From: an uncultured Bacteroidia bacterium
GTDB taxonomy: Bacteria; Bacteroidota; Bacteroidia; Bacteroidales; UBA932
Direction: 5' to 3'
Length of the DNA stretch: 64,000 nucleotides
Assembly: GCA_902778855.1 (NCBI GenBank)
Contig: CACYZM010000017.1
Coordinates: 21,151-85,150, forward strand
Shown here in pieces: positions 1-7,390 of the stretch; positions within the stretch are counted from its first letter, which is position 1; each line of letters opens with the position of its first letter. The translations under genes were made by a program, and so were the position numbers. The notes beneath the pieces are model-generated. The model saw only the letters and a list, made by a program, of their open reading frames with translations. It was not told where the DNA came from and did no database searches.

Positions 1-236
1 ACTTTATTCCCATCAAGAACGATTCGATATGTCTCGGCATTCTCCCCATCGATGGACTCCTCGATGGTCTTGCGGGAAATGACTTCCTCCCCTTCCTCGC
101 AACGCTCATCCCGCATCCCAAACTCCTGCTGGGCCCCATACTTGAACGCCCACTGATTATCAAGGATAAACTGTTCCCGGTCATCGGGTTGTAAAGGAAG
201 GAGTATGACTTCCGGTAATTTCATAGATGCCGACAT
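1..236 (-). CDS. GNAT-like N-acetyltransferase, 3' end outside window
   Basis: Minus-strand reading frame that is open from an ATG at 236 to the left edge, about 78 residues seen; the C-terminal part lies outside. The visible part (MKLPEVILLPLQPDD near the start, then a stretch around EEVISRKTIEES and a YRIVLDG strand) resembles the N-terminal half of GNAT acetyltransferases that use acetyl-CoA to acylate an amine. The acetyl-CoA loop is not in view, so the family call is inference. A second in-frame ATG at 224 is equally possible. The gene sits behind promoter cassette A (253-284). Substrate unknown. Confidence 0.6.
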   Translation of the reverse strand, partial: MSASMKLPEVILLPLQPDDREQFILDNQWAFKYGAQQEFGMRDERCEEGEEVISRKTIEESIDGENAETYRIVLDGNK

Positions 237-252
237 ATCTCGATTGACGGCC

Positions 253-284
253 CAAAGTTACAAAGAACCCGCCGCATCTGCAAA
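253..284 (-). promoter_or_regulatory. Promoter cassette A (TTTG-n20-TAACTTTG) with conserved spacer
   Basis: On the minus strand TTTG (284-281) is followed 20 bases later by TAACTTTG (260-253), matching the Bacteroidota -33/-7 promoter. The spacer contains ATGCGGCGGG and is nearly the same as in the promoters at 1677-1708 and 2928-2959. It drives the acetyltransferase gene starting at 236. Confidence 0.75.
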
Positions 285-428
285 ACAGTCCTTCCTGTCC
301 AATCACTGCCTTTACTTCAGATTCGACCTGAAGAAGTCCTCCATCTTGTCGTACGGGACGACGCCGGCCTCACGCCGACCGAGTTCCTGGGATAGCCATT
401 CGATCAATTGAGCCCCCGGGCGTCAAAT

Positions 429-1166
429 CTAACTGTCAATGGCTATCAATCTTTTCGCCACCTCTTCCGGGTGGTCGATCAGAAACTGTCCGTGATTCAT
501 TCCGGGGAACACCGCAACGTGCGTATCGGGGTGGAGAGAGCATAAATGCTTGGCCTGCGGTTTGGCGACGAAGGCCTCTTTGGTTCCGTACCAGAAGTGG
601 ATATCGGCCCCGTGAATGGATTCCAATTTATGAGTATAGACATCTTTGTATCCATCGCGTACGGCTTTTCCTTTGCCGTAAGGCCACACTTTTCGACATT
701 CATCCAGCAGCACGTCGAAGTAATGGGAATGGAACACCCATCGCCAGAAACCAGTCCAGTGGTAGCAGGTCCAGACATTCAGACTCTGATAGTAGCGCAG
801 CGGATCCACACTCCATTTGGGAAGCGGCAACAGCGGTGCGGCGTCCATAATAGCGTGGTCGATGACAATCTCGTTCCTCTCCATGATGCGGGAGAGAATT
901 TTCCCGCCGAGCGACAGCCCGTAGGCGACGTCCAAGTGGCCGCCCATGTTTCCCTGAACATATCTAATGATCTGCCCGGCCTGGTCGTCAACCGAAGTAA
1001 AGGATGATTCCTTCCCAAGCAGGAAACCATCAATCCCGGCCGCAACAATATGGAAGCGGTCTTTCAAAATGTCGATGAGCGGCAGGAATATCTCGTACGA
1101 TACCCCCAGCCCGGGAATCAGGAGCAAACTAGGATTCCCTTCGTCTCCGTACGTGTTGAATGTCAT
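429..1166 (-). CDS. alpha/beta hydrolase
   Basis: A 245-residue cytoplasmic alpha/beta hydrolase. Visible features: an oxyanion-hole region LLLIPGLG at residues 14-21, the nucleophile elbow GLSLGG at 83-88 (Ser85), and a late catalytic His in PGMNHG near residue 222. No signal peptide or membrane segment is seen, so it probably acts on a small ester or acyl substrate in the cytosol. Its ATG overlaps the stop of the upstream methyltransferase-like gene by four bases (ATGA), so the two are translated from one mRNA driven by cassette B. Substrate cannot be named from sequence. Confidence 0.8.
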   Translation of the reverse strand: MTFNTYGDEGNPSLLLIPGLGVSYEIFLPLIDILKDRFHIVAAGIDGFLLGKESSFTSVDDQAGQIIRYVQGNMGGHLDVAYGLSLGGKILSRIMERNEIVIDHAIMDAAPLLPLPKWSVDPLRYYQSLNVWTCYHWTGFWRWVFHSHYFDVLLDECRKVWPYGKGKAVRDGYKDVYTHKLESIHGADIHFWYGTKEAFVAKPQAKHLCSLHPDTHVAVFPGMNHGQFLIDHPEEVAKRLIAIDS

Positions 1167-1648
1167 TTCCTTAAAGTGATAAACCGCCCCGTGCGTTTCT
1201 TGTATTCCAGATACTCATCGCCGAAATCGGCCTCGAGACGCTTCTCTTCCGAACGGACCTGCAGCGACATCAACCCGGCCACGACGGCAAAAACCAGTAG
1301 CGTCCACCCGCTCCAAAGCGCAACGACAATGCCGGCATAATACAGATAGGTCCCCGACAGCATCGGATTCCTAGACAGCTTATACGGCCCGTCCGTCATC
1401 AGATGTTTGGTCCTTGGCGCCACCTCGTGTCCCATCGCATCAAAAGGGTTGCCCTTCCCCACGCGCTTCATATACACGATACTCCACACGCTGAGCGTAA
1501 GCCCTGCCAATGCAATGAGCGCCGATATCCACAGACGCCCCGTCGGAATATCCGCAAAGCCCGGCCTCCCGGCAACCAGCCACATCAACGTCGGAATCCC
1601 GACAATGAAAATGGCAAAACCCAGAAAAAAACCCAGAACCTGTTTCAC
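1163..1648 (-). CDS. isoprenylcysteine methyltransferase-family membrane protein
   Basis: A 161-residue integral membrane protein with about four hydrophobic segments. The C-terminal half carries the family signature: GPYKLSRNPM followed by a membrane helix and then EEKRLEADFG and EYKKRTGRF, as in the ICMT/phosphatidylethanolamine N-methyltransferase superfamily that methylates with S-adenosylmethionine. Bacterial members are poorly characterised, so the methyl acceptor is unknown. First gene of a two-gene unit with the following hydrolase (4-base overlap). Its promoter is cassette B. Confidence 0.75.
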   Translation of the reverse strand: MKQVLGFFLGFAIFIVGIPTLMWLVAGRPGFADIPTGRLWISALIALAGLTLSVWSIVYMKRVGKGNPFDAMGHEVAPRTKHLMTDGPYKLSRNPMLSGTYLYYAGIVVALWSGWTLLVFAVVAGLMSLQVRSEEKRLEADFGDEYLEYKKRTGRFITLRK

Positions 1649-1676
1649 GGCATCTATAAACTACGATTTATCGATA

Positions 1677-1708
1677 CGAAGTTACGAAGATCCCGCCGCA
1701 TATGCAAG
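1677..1708 (-). promoter_or_regulatory. Promoter cassette B (CTTG-n20-TAACTTCG) with conserved spacer
   Basis: Minus-strand TAACTTCG (1684-1677) preceded 20 bases upstream by CTTG (1708-1705). The spacer has ATGCGGCGGG like cassettes A and C. It lies 29 bases ahead of the methyltransferase-like start codon at 1648. The rest of the gap 1649-1910 holds only this promoter and the hairpin at 1889-1907; no gene was accepted there. Confidence 0.7.
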
Positions 1709-1888
1709 CGGGTTTGAATTATGGCGGGAATTCACTTTTTTTACATACTATGAACCGACCGAAATCCCTACGCATTTTATTTGTGGACGGCAGAAGCAAC
1801 AATTTGCTCGGCCGAATCGGCCTGTGGTGCGGCTTTATCTCACAGTTTCTGCTGGCTGTAACTATTCCGCATCCGGCAGCTGCCCGTC

Positions 1889-1907
1889 GTGTGCCTTCCA
1901 GGCACAC
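1889..1907. terminator. Short hairpin after the esterase gene
   Basis: Perfect 7-bp stem GTGTGCC (1889-1895) / GGCACAC (1901-1907) with a 5-base loop, immediately downstream of the minus-strand esterase stop at 1911. No U-run follows on either strand, so its role as terminator is only suggested by position. Confidence 0.4.
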
Positions 1908-1910
1908 AAA

Positions 1911-2852
1911 TTATTGCTTAAATAGCCAATCCCTGACTGCGGCAATCTTATAACCATAGTCGAACGAGGCCATGTGCTCCATTCCACGGCCTGTTTCAGG
2001 CAGCACGCTGCCAGTCTCCCATTTGATAAAGTTGATGTCGCCGCCCCGGGCAATCAATTCTTCTGCCAGTCGCTCCTGCTCTTGATCGGGAAGCTTGGCA
2101 CTCCAAGAGGCGGTTTCGATGCGGGCATTATGCGCCTCCAGCACATTGGTCAGGTCTTGCATGCCGCCATAGGCTTTCTGGTCGCCACCGGCTACGATAT
2201 AGAAAAACGTCTTGGTGCCAAAGTCCTGCATCTTCGAAGTGTCCCACTGGCTGCTGACGAACAGTGAGGCGGCAAAAAGGTCGGGATGGGTGATGTTGAA
2301 ATAGAACGACATCATGCCTCCCATCGACTGCCCGGTGGTATACAGGTGTTTGGTGTCTACATTGTATTCCTTGCAGACGGATTCCAGCAGGCGGATTGTC
2401 ATTTCCACCTCATCGGTGGTGCTCCAATCATCCTGTACGGCCCAATCCGTGTATTGGGGAACCAGCACGAACGATGGATGCAACTGCTGGTCCCGGTCTG
2501 AGGCAAACTCCAGTGCACCGTAACCCTGCGTAAGCGGAGCCGTCACTTCCTTACCCACGGTGCTGGCATCAGCCATAAACAGCACCAAGGGGAGTTTCTC
2601 GCCATCCTTGATACCGCTGGGAACGAACAGGTTGTATTCCATCGTCTTGCCCGTCTGCGTGTCGTTGAACGTCAATTGCTTGAACTTTCCCAGCGTCTCT
2701 TGCTTCAATGCCACGAAAACACTGTCAGAATCTTTGTTGATCACCATATGGCCACCCTGGCGAGGACCACGTTCACCGCCCTTTTTCTGGTTCTGGGCAC
2801 AGGCTGTCAGGCACAACACTCCGACCGCCCAAAAAAACAATACTTTCTTCAT
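1911..2852 (-). CDS. exported alpha/beta esterase lipoprotein (PHB-depolymerase/Esterase-D-like)
   Basis: A 313-residue protein with a lipoprotein signal peptide ending in lipobox LTAC (residues 15-18), so it should be anchored in the envelope. The mature part is a serine alpha/beta hydrolase of the poly(3-hydroxybutyrate) depolymerase / esterase type seen next to bacterial polysaccharide enzymes: LPLVLFMADAS oxyanion region near 87-97, nucleophile elbow GQSMGG at 174-179 (Ser176), and a late His in GMEHMA near residue 293. Monocistronic behind cassette C. Likely substrate is an acyl or feruloyl ester, but this is inferred from family only. Confidence 0.75.
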   Translation of the reverse strand: MKKVLFFWAVGVLCLTACAQNQKKGGERGPRQGGHMVINKDSDSVFVALKQETLGKFKQLTFNDTQTGKTMEYNLFVPSGIKDGEKLPLVLFMADASTVGKEVTAPLTQGYGALEFASDRDQQLHPSFVLVPQYTDWAVQDDWSTTDEVEMTIRLLESVCKEYNVDTKHLYTTGQSMGGMMSFYFNITHPDLFAASLFVSSQWDTSKMQDFGTKTFFYIVAGGDQKAYGGMQDLTNVLEAHNARIETASWSAKLPDQEQERLAEELIARGGDINFIKWETGSVLPETGRGMEHMASFDYGYKIAAVRDWLFKQ

Positions 2853-2927
2853 TTTTCTATGGAGTGTTTCGAGTCGAAGCTCTGGTCTCTGCCAAGACCT
2901 TTCAAATGAATGATTATGATTTAATAA

Positions 2928-2959
2928 CGAAGATACGAATAATCCGCCGCATCTGCAAA
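2928..2959 (-). promoter_or_regulatory. Promoter cassette C (TTTG-n20-TATCTTCG) with conserved spacer
   Basis: Minus-strand TATCTTCG (2935-2928) with TTTG (2959-2956) exactly 20 bases upstream. The spacer shares ATGCGGCGG with cassettes A and B. It precedes the esterase lipoprotein start at 2852 by 75 bases. Confidence 0.7.
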
Positions 2960-3001
2960 CAGGAAAGAACCTATCGACCGATTAAGACCGACAACCCGTT
3001 C

Positions 3002-3080
3002 CTTCCGGTCCAAATGCTGGACCGGAAGAAGCAAATACCGGCCGAAACCGCGTCCTCCGGTCCAACGGCGGGACCGGAGG
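3002..3080. repeat. Two GGTCC-type perfect hairpins downstream of a gene end
   Basis: Two perfect 10-bp inverted repeats: CTTCCGGTCC (3002-3011)/GGACCGGAAG (3019-3028) and CCTCCGGTCC (3054-3063)/GGACCGGAGG (3071-3080), both with 7-base loops. They lie between the stop of the minus-strand gene at 3110 and cassette C, so they may terminate or stabilise that transcript. No U-tract is present. Confidence 0.6.
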
Positions 3081-3109
3081 GAACACACCCGATCGATTAA
3101 GTATACTGA

Positions 3110-4018
3110 TTACTGATACTCCAGCCCCTTGACCGAAACGCCGATGTTGACGGGGATCTTCATCATTTTCCCCATCGCGGTATAACGTTCGTAGCTGCTC
3201 TTGAAATAGAGCGCCGTGGCCATATGAAGGGCGCGGGGATTCCGTTCCGATTCGGGCGTTTCCAGAATCTTCTGTACCGCCGCATCATCGGTCGAAACAA
3301 TCTGTAATGCAACGAAATACTTGCCCGGCTCCAGCAAAATGGTCTCCTCCGGCTGAATGTCATAATCCCTGGGAGTTTCAGACTCGACGATATGGCAATA
3401 CATCGGCTTGTGCAACACGTTGACAAATTCCTCCGTATCTTCCTCGATCCGGTACACATTGATGGCCGCCACGCATCCCGGGATGTAATTGTTCAGGATG
3501 GTAAACTGAATGTCCTGGATCAGGAACGGCTTCCGAACCTTCGCAATACAGCCCAACTCCGCGCCTTTTCCGCCCCCGCCCGGCCGATAGAAATCGGCAC
3601 CGCCGATCCGCTCGCTGATTTTTACGCCCGGCTTGACCAGATACTTCTCCTTCGTATCGCCCCCAATGAACACCGCCGGCGGCAACTCCTGCTCACGCAG
3701 AACAATAACCACATCCTCCGCCGCCCCCGTCACCGGATAAGCCGCCACCTGATACGACACGTGGAAAAATTCCAGCGTATCCAACGGCATCGCAATCTCA
3801 AACTGCCCATCCACCGTGGAAATCGTCCCGATCTGCAACCTCGGCACTCCCACCTGCACATACTCCACCGCCTCCCCCTGCTCATTGACAATCCGTCCCT
3901 TAACCGTAACCCGCTCCCCAAGCGGCTCCCGGACCTGCACATGCTCCCCCTCCTGCGCAAAAACCCCCACAGGCAAAACCAGCACCATCAGCAGCGCCAA
4001 CAAAAATCTCATTTTCAT
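3110..4018 (-). CDS. exported protein with carboxypeptidase-regulatory-like domain
   Basis: A 302-residue protein with a Sec signal peptide (hydrophobic core LLALLMVLVLPVGVFAQ, cleavage near residue 22). Residues about 38-107 form a CarboxypepD_reg-like beta-sandwich (VKGRIVNEQGEAVEYVQV, then STVDGQFEI), common at the start of Bacteroidota outer-membrane proteins. Residues about 110-302 are not recognised; they are rich in beta-strand and include a glycine-rich GGGGKG patch. No TonB-dependent barrel follows, so this is not a SusC protein. TATCTTTG at 4056-4049 on the minus strand is its promoter. Function unknown; probably periplasmic or surface exposed. Confidence 0.7.
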   Translation of the reverse strand: MKMRFLLALLMVLVLPVGVFAQEGEHVQVREPLGERVTVKGRIVNEQGEAVEYVQVGVPRLQIGTISTVDGQFEIAMPLDTLEFFHVSYQVAAYPVTGAAEDVVIVLREQELPPAVFIGGDTKEKYLVKPGVKISERIGGADFYRPGGGGKGAELGCIAKVRKPFLIQDIQFTILNNYIPGCVAAINVYRIEEDTEEFVNVLHKPMYCHIVESETPRDYDIQPEETILLEPGKYFVALQIVSTDDAAVQKILETPESERNPRALHMATALYFKSSYERYTAMGKMMKIPVNIGVSVKGLEYQ

Positions 4019-4085
4019 ACCCTAATTCAATTGACGCCGGAAGAGGTCAAAGATAGTGCCAATGGAAACACAAGGGGCCCCATAA

Positions 4086-4370
4086 GGATTGTTATATTCA
4101 ATAAAAAAACATGGTTCAAATCGCGAAGATTTACGAGGTCAGATCCCAATTACCTGCCAAGATCTTTTGAGAATTCCCGATATCGTTTCAGACTACGATT
4201 CACTAAGTACCGACAAAAACAAGAGAGGGCAGGATTTGATTATCTACTCGAAATCTTTCGATCAGGATAACACCTACTATGTCGAAGAGATAAGACTTGG
4301 ACGGCACGAGCTAGCCGCCTGCAGTATCTATAAAAAGAAAAAGGATGACTCACCGACGCAAATAGACTAA
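4086..4370 (+). pseudogene. fragment of a phage-type Barnase/EndoU/RelE-like nuclease domain protein
   Basis: An open frame of about 94 codons follows a stop at 4083-4085; its only early start would be TTG at 4089. The peptide has the look of the C-terminal nuclease-like module found in Bacteroidota phage proteins (PBECR type): KKHG, then REDLRGQIPIT, LLRIPDIVSDYDS, LIIYSK and YYVEEIRLGRHELAA, ending in a lysine-rich tail. Such modules usually sit at the end of much larger proteins, and here everything upstream is missing. Base composition is more A+T-rich than its neighbours. I read it as a decayed remnant, not a working gene. The family call is from memory of the motif pattern and is not certain. 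Confidence 0.5.
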
Positions 4371-4403
4371 ACTACGCAGATTTCGGATTTGTCTCCTTTC
4401 CTG

Positions 4404-4434
4404 CAAAGATAGTACAAATGATTCAATTTACAAA
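4404..4434 (-). promoter_or_regulatory. Orphan promoter facing the nuclease fragment
   Basis: Minus-strand TTTG (4434-4431), 19-base spacer, TATCTTTG (4411-4404): a full-match Bacteroidota promoter. A purine-rich GGAAAGGAG follows at once, but there is no ATG/GTG open frame behind it. The transcript would run antisense to the fragment at 4086-4370. Confidence 0.6.
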
Positions 4435-4468
4435 TTAATTCGCAATCACTAAAACCAGATGATTCAGG

Positions 4469-4728
4469 AAGCCCAAGGCGGGAAGGAACAATTCCGGAGC
4501 GAATTGGCGAAAAAGGGACGTGGGAGGGCCTGTGCAGGGAGCGGTGGCCGTAGAAGAAGGGGCCGCAGGGTTTCCTGCGGGCCCTTTCGAGGCCATGACG
4601 GCGCTTTGTTCGACGAACGTTCCGGGCCCTTGCGGCCCGGATAAGGAGGAGTTCGCCGTCAAGCGACCGGTGCCGCTCCCTTTTTCGCCAGCCTGAGCGG
4701 AGGAATTGTTCCTTCCCGCCAGGGCTTG
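4469..4728. repeat. 260-bp nested inverted-repeat element
   Basis: The arms match over long stretches: GGCGGGAAGGAACAATTCC on the left (4478-4496) recurs inverted on the right (about 4702-4720), and GGCGAAAAAGGGA (4506-4518) recurs inverted at 4677-4689. Inside lie GGGAGCGG/CCGCTCCC, GACGGCG/CGCCGTC and a terminal TCCGGGCC/GGCCCGGA hairpin near 4621-4641. The whole segment can fold into one long interrupted stem. There is no convincing coding frame. It could be a MITE-like element or a structured RNA; its identity is unknown. Confidence 0.7.
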
Positions 4729-4745
4729 CCCATAGTGAAGGCAAA

Positions 4746-5120
4746 CCGAAAATCACAGAGCGCAGAAATCGATGGAATAGGCCGAGAAATGGCTATTGCT
4801 GCGCTCCGTGCGGCCATTTAGCCTCGCAGCGTGCGGGAATGGGCCAGCGAGAGGTTAAGAAATGGGAAGACCGCGCTCCGTGATTTTCGGGTACGTCAGA
4901 GAGGCTGCCAGCTGACTTTGCTACGGTTGGTTGACAGCTGGAAAGTGTCAAATGGGCTCTTCCGCGGGCAAGGTCTCATTTGAGGCCCGACACCTTGCCC
5001 GACCGAATGGCATCCTACGGCTGTCTGGGGCAGATTGCCCGGGCAAGGTCTGCCATCTCAAATGAGACCTTGCCCATTTTGCCCCAGGACTTACCCCGTT
5101 TTGCCCCAGAACTTACCCCA
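4746..5120. repeat. Cluster of inverted and tandem repeats, non-coding
   Basis: Several separate structures occupy this gap. CCGAAAATCAC-GAGCGC (4746-4763) pairs with 4873-4890 (17 of 18). CCAGCTG (4908-4914) pairs with CAGCTGG (4935-4941). A perfect 19-mer beginning GGGCAAGGTCTC (4966-4984) is repeated inverted at 5057-5075, with an additional GGGCAAGGTCT at 5041-5051 and ACCTTGCCC at 4992-5000. About 22-base direct repeats of TTGCCCCAGrACTTACCCC follow at roughly 5079-5120. No gene is supported here. Confidence 0.7.
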
Positions 5121-5130
5121 TTCCACTCCA

Positions 5131-5727
5131 TTACCACTTCACGCTGTCAATGATCGCCGCCGCCATCATCCGCGCCCCGGCAGCTTGGGGATGGACGCCG
5201 TCGAAGCAATGGTGGGCGTCGGGGAAAAGGTCGACCAGGTCGATGAGCTCAAGGCCAGCAGCCGCAGCGACAGCGCGAATCGTCGGCCGAATCCCTTCTT
5301 CCAGGATCTCCGGCGAAAGCCCCATAAAGGTCTCGCCCATCACGCGATGAATGCGGGGAGGCGCGATCAAACAAATGCGCGGAGCCGACGGAAGCCCCCG
5401 ATATGCCGCGACGATATGCTCATAATCGCGGCGAAAAGCATCCGGATCCCAATCATACGGCGAAGCATCGTTGGAACCGAGCATCAGCAGCACGATGTCA
5501 GGATCCCACGCCAGACTGCTGCGAAAGACCGAGGTATCGACATAGCCCGCATACGAATCCGCCCGGACCGAAGCCCCGTTGCACCCGAAATTCCGGACCT
5601 CGTACCCCTCGCCCACCTTCTCGCGAAGCATCTCCTGCAACACCGCCGGATAACTCTCCCGCCAGGGATCCGCCAACGCAAATCCCCACGTAAGACTGTC
5701 TCCGATGCAAGCTACGCGTATTGCCAT
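5131..5727 (-). CDS. SGNH/GDSL hydrolase
   Basis: A 198-residue GDSL-family esterase/lipase without a signal peptide. Block I is IGDSLTWGF (nucleophile Ser in GDSL, residues about 9-12), block II has NFGCNGAS, block III is LGSNDAS, and block V is FDGVHP near residue 176 with the catalytic Asp and His. Length and order of blocks fit TesA/RhaX-like single-domain SGNH enzymes. The minus-strand TATCTTTG at 5743-5736 lies only 8 bases before the ATG, giving a very short leader. It is divergent from the glycosidase at 5809. Substrate unknown. Confidence 0.8.
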   Translation of the reverse strand: MAIRVACIGDSLTWGFALADPWRESYPAVLQEMLREKVGEGYEVRNFGCNGASVRADSYAGYVDTSVFRSSLAWDPDIVLLMLGSNDASPYDWDPDAFRRDYEHIVAAYRGLPSAPRICLIAPPRIHRVMGETFMGLSPEILEEGIRPTIRAVAAAAGLELIDLVDLFPDAHHCFDGVHPQAAGARMMAAAIIDSVKW

Positions 5728-5735
5728 TTCGCCTA

Positions 5736-5784
5736 CAAAGATAGGTTTTCTTTTTTGCCATTCCCGCCAAAAGCGCTATCTTTG
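5736..5784. promoter_or_regulatory. Overlapping divergent promoters
   Basis: Minus-strand TATCTTTG at 5743-5736 serves the SGNH gene; plus-strand TTTTTTG followed 19 bases later by TATCTTTG (5777-5784) serves the glycosidase gene at 5809. The two recognition regions interleave in the 50-bp gap, so polymerases probably compete. Confidence 0.75.
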
Positions 5785-5808
5785 ATAAGCTAAGCGCTCT
5801 TCTCAACC

Positions 5809-7095
5809 ATGAAAAACCTCCTCCTCCTGACTATGATCTGTTTTGCCTTAGGCCTTACCGGCTGTAAACCGCAGTCGGCGCGGCAGAATCCGGCCGGCCA
5901 CGCCGCGGCGCAATCCGATGCGGAATTGCAGCAAGTGCTGACGCAGCTATCCGGCGAATTTGAACGGATTTCGCCGCGGGTCATCCGGCCGGCGGAGGGA
6001 TTTCTGAAGTATCCGTATCTGATCCCGGCGGGCTTTTACCAGCAGATGTGGGACTGGGACGGGTACTTTATGGGCACCTGGTTCATCGAAAAGGGAAAAC
6101 CTGAGTATATGAAATATTGGGCGCTGAACTTCCTGGAAGGGATGAATGAGAACGGATACGTCGCGGGCTGCATGACCACGGAAGGGCCGCGGGTCAAACG
6201 CGGCACCTTCTTCATGAAGCCTTTCCTCTCGCAGGGCGTGCTGCGGGCCAGCGAGGCGATGGGCGACTTCGAGTGGATCCGCCCCTGGTACGACCGGCTC
6301 TGCCGCATCCTCGCCTACCGCGACTCCACCCAGCGCGATGCGGCCACCGGCCTCTACTTCTGGGAGATGGCCTTCCAGAGCGGCGCCGACAACAACCCCG
6401 CCCTCAACTACTTTGCCGACGACACGCGTTCCTTCCTGGCCTGCGACTGCTCCACGATGCAGATGCTGGAATTCCAGGCGCAGGCGAAAATCGCCGCGGC
6501 GTTGGGCCTGGCCGAGGATGCGGCCGCCTACGAAGCCCGCGCCCAGGCGCTCGCCGATGCGATCCGCGACATCCTCTGGTGCCCCATCAACCAATGCTTC
6601 TATAATGTGGACCGGGAAACCGGCGCCCATTACCATCGGATCAGCTATTCCTGCTTCTGGCCGCTCTACGCCGGCCTGGCTTCGCAAGAAGACGGCCGGG
6701 CGATGATCCAACGTTACCTCCTCGACGAAGCGCATCTGCGCTCGCCCCATGGCTTGCGTTCCCTGTCGGCCTCCGACCCGGACTATAACAATCGGAATAT
6801 CATCCTCCCCTTCTCCAATTGGCAAGGGCCCATCTGGATTCCTGCGCTGGTGGTCTATGCCGGCGGCATGCTCAACTATGGCTTCCGCGATGAACTGCGT
6901 CCCATCGCCCTCGCAACGGCCCGCCTCCTCCTCGCCGACCTCGAGGCCTACGACACCATGCACGAAAACTACCACGCCGAAACCGGCGTCGGCCTCGCCC
7001 CGGCCCCCGACTACGTCGATCCCGACACCGGCCGGTTCATCGGCTTCATCAGTTGGAACCTCTGCGCCGAATCTGTCCTCAGGGCCTGTCAGTAA
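5809..7095 (+). CDS. GH63/GH37-like (alpha/alpha)6 glycoside hydrolase lipoprotein
   Basis: A 428-residue protein with lipobox LTGC (residues 16-19), so envelope-anchored. The mature part is an (alpha/alpha)6-barrel glycosidase of the trehalase / MGH1-like / GH63 superfamily. Typical signatures: QMWDWDGYFMG near residue 80, WEMAFQSGADNNP near 185 (candidate general acid Asp), NWQGPIWIP near 345, and ENYHAETG near 387 (candidate base Glu). Such enzymes invert alpha-glucosides or alpha-mannosides. There is no SusC/SusD pair or other polysaccharide-utilisation gene beside it, so the natural glycan cannot be read from context. Confidence 0.75.
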   Translation: MKNLLLLTMICFALGLTGCKPQSARQNPAGHAAAQSDAELQQVLTQLSGEFERISPRVIRPAEGFLKYPYLIPAGFYQQMWDWDGYFMGTWFIEKGKPEYMKYWALNFLEGMNENGYVAGCMTTEGPRVKRGTFFMKPFLSQGVLRASEAMGDFEWIRPWYDRLCRILAYRDSTQRDAATGLYFWEMAFQSGADNNPALNYFADDTRSFLACDCSTMQMLEFQAQAKIAAALGLAEDAAAYEARAQALADAIRDILWCPINQCFYNVDRETGAHYHRISYSCFWPLYAGLASQEDGRAMIQRYLLDEAHLRSPHGLRSLSASDPDYNNRNIILPFSNWQGPIWIPALVVYAGGMLNYGFRDELRPIALATARLLLADLEAYDTMHENYHAETGVGLAPAPDYVDPDTGRFIGFISWNLCAESVLRACQ

Positions 7096-7104
7096 GAATC
7101 TTCT

Positions 7105-7317
7105 TTACCCCTTCTTCTCGACAATCATCTCCGCCGACCCGTCTTCCAGCGAATCGTAGGCGTCGTAATGGATATGACTGCCGGCGGATTCATAGGCCAG
7201 GGCGGTCAGCTGTTGCGCCAGAGAGATTAAGCCTTCTTTGTTGGCGGAGATCACCACCGTGGCGCCGCCCTCGACTTTCACTTCGATCGTGAATCCGTCT
7301 ACCCATCCGATTTTCAT
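7105..7317 (-). CDS. Imm32-like small immunity protein
   Basis: A 70-residue protein, start chosen at the ATG at 7317 because it follows the promoter-like TATCTTTA by a short distance and removes a non-homologous extension. The strand ISANKEGLISLAQQL, then GSHIHYD, SLEDGS and a closing EMIVEKK resembles Imm32-type proteins that in polymorphic toxin loci neutralise a partner nuclease or other effector. No toxin gene lies within reach here, so it is an orphan copy or has a different role. Convergent with the glycosidase (9-base gap) and divergent from the transporter at 7391. Confidence 0.6.
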   Translation of the reverse strand: MKIGWVDGFTIEVKVEGGATVVISANKEGLISLAQQLTALAYESAGSHIHYDAYDSLEDGSAEMIVEKKG

Positions 7318-7390
7318 AACGACTGATTTGATTGGACAGATAAAGATAGTGGAAAAAGCGTATCTTTGCCGCCCGAATCCAAAAAAAAGC

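Noticed and set aside
205..411. 68-codon plus-strand frame
   Set aside because: It overlaps the acetyltransferase start and its promoter on the other strand, with no features of its own.
1750..1953. Small plus-strand frame starting MNRPKSLRIL
   Set aside because: It has a hydrophobic patch but lacks a clear promoter or RBS and overlaps the 3' end of the convergent esterase gene; no family match, so not called.
4367..4756. Open frames in the repeat region 4.4-4.8 kb
   Set aside because: They follow the arms of the inverted repeat, have skewed composition and no recognisable protein features.
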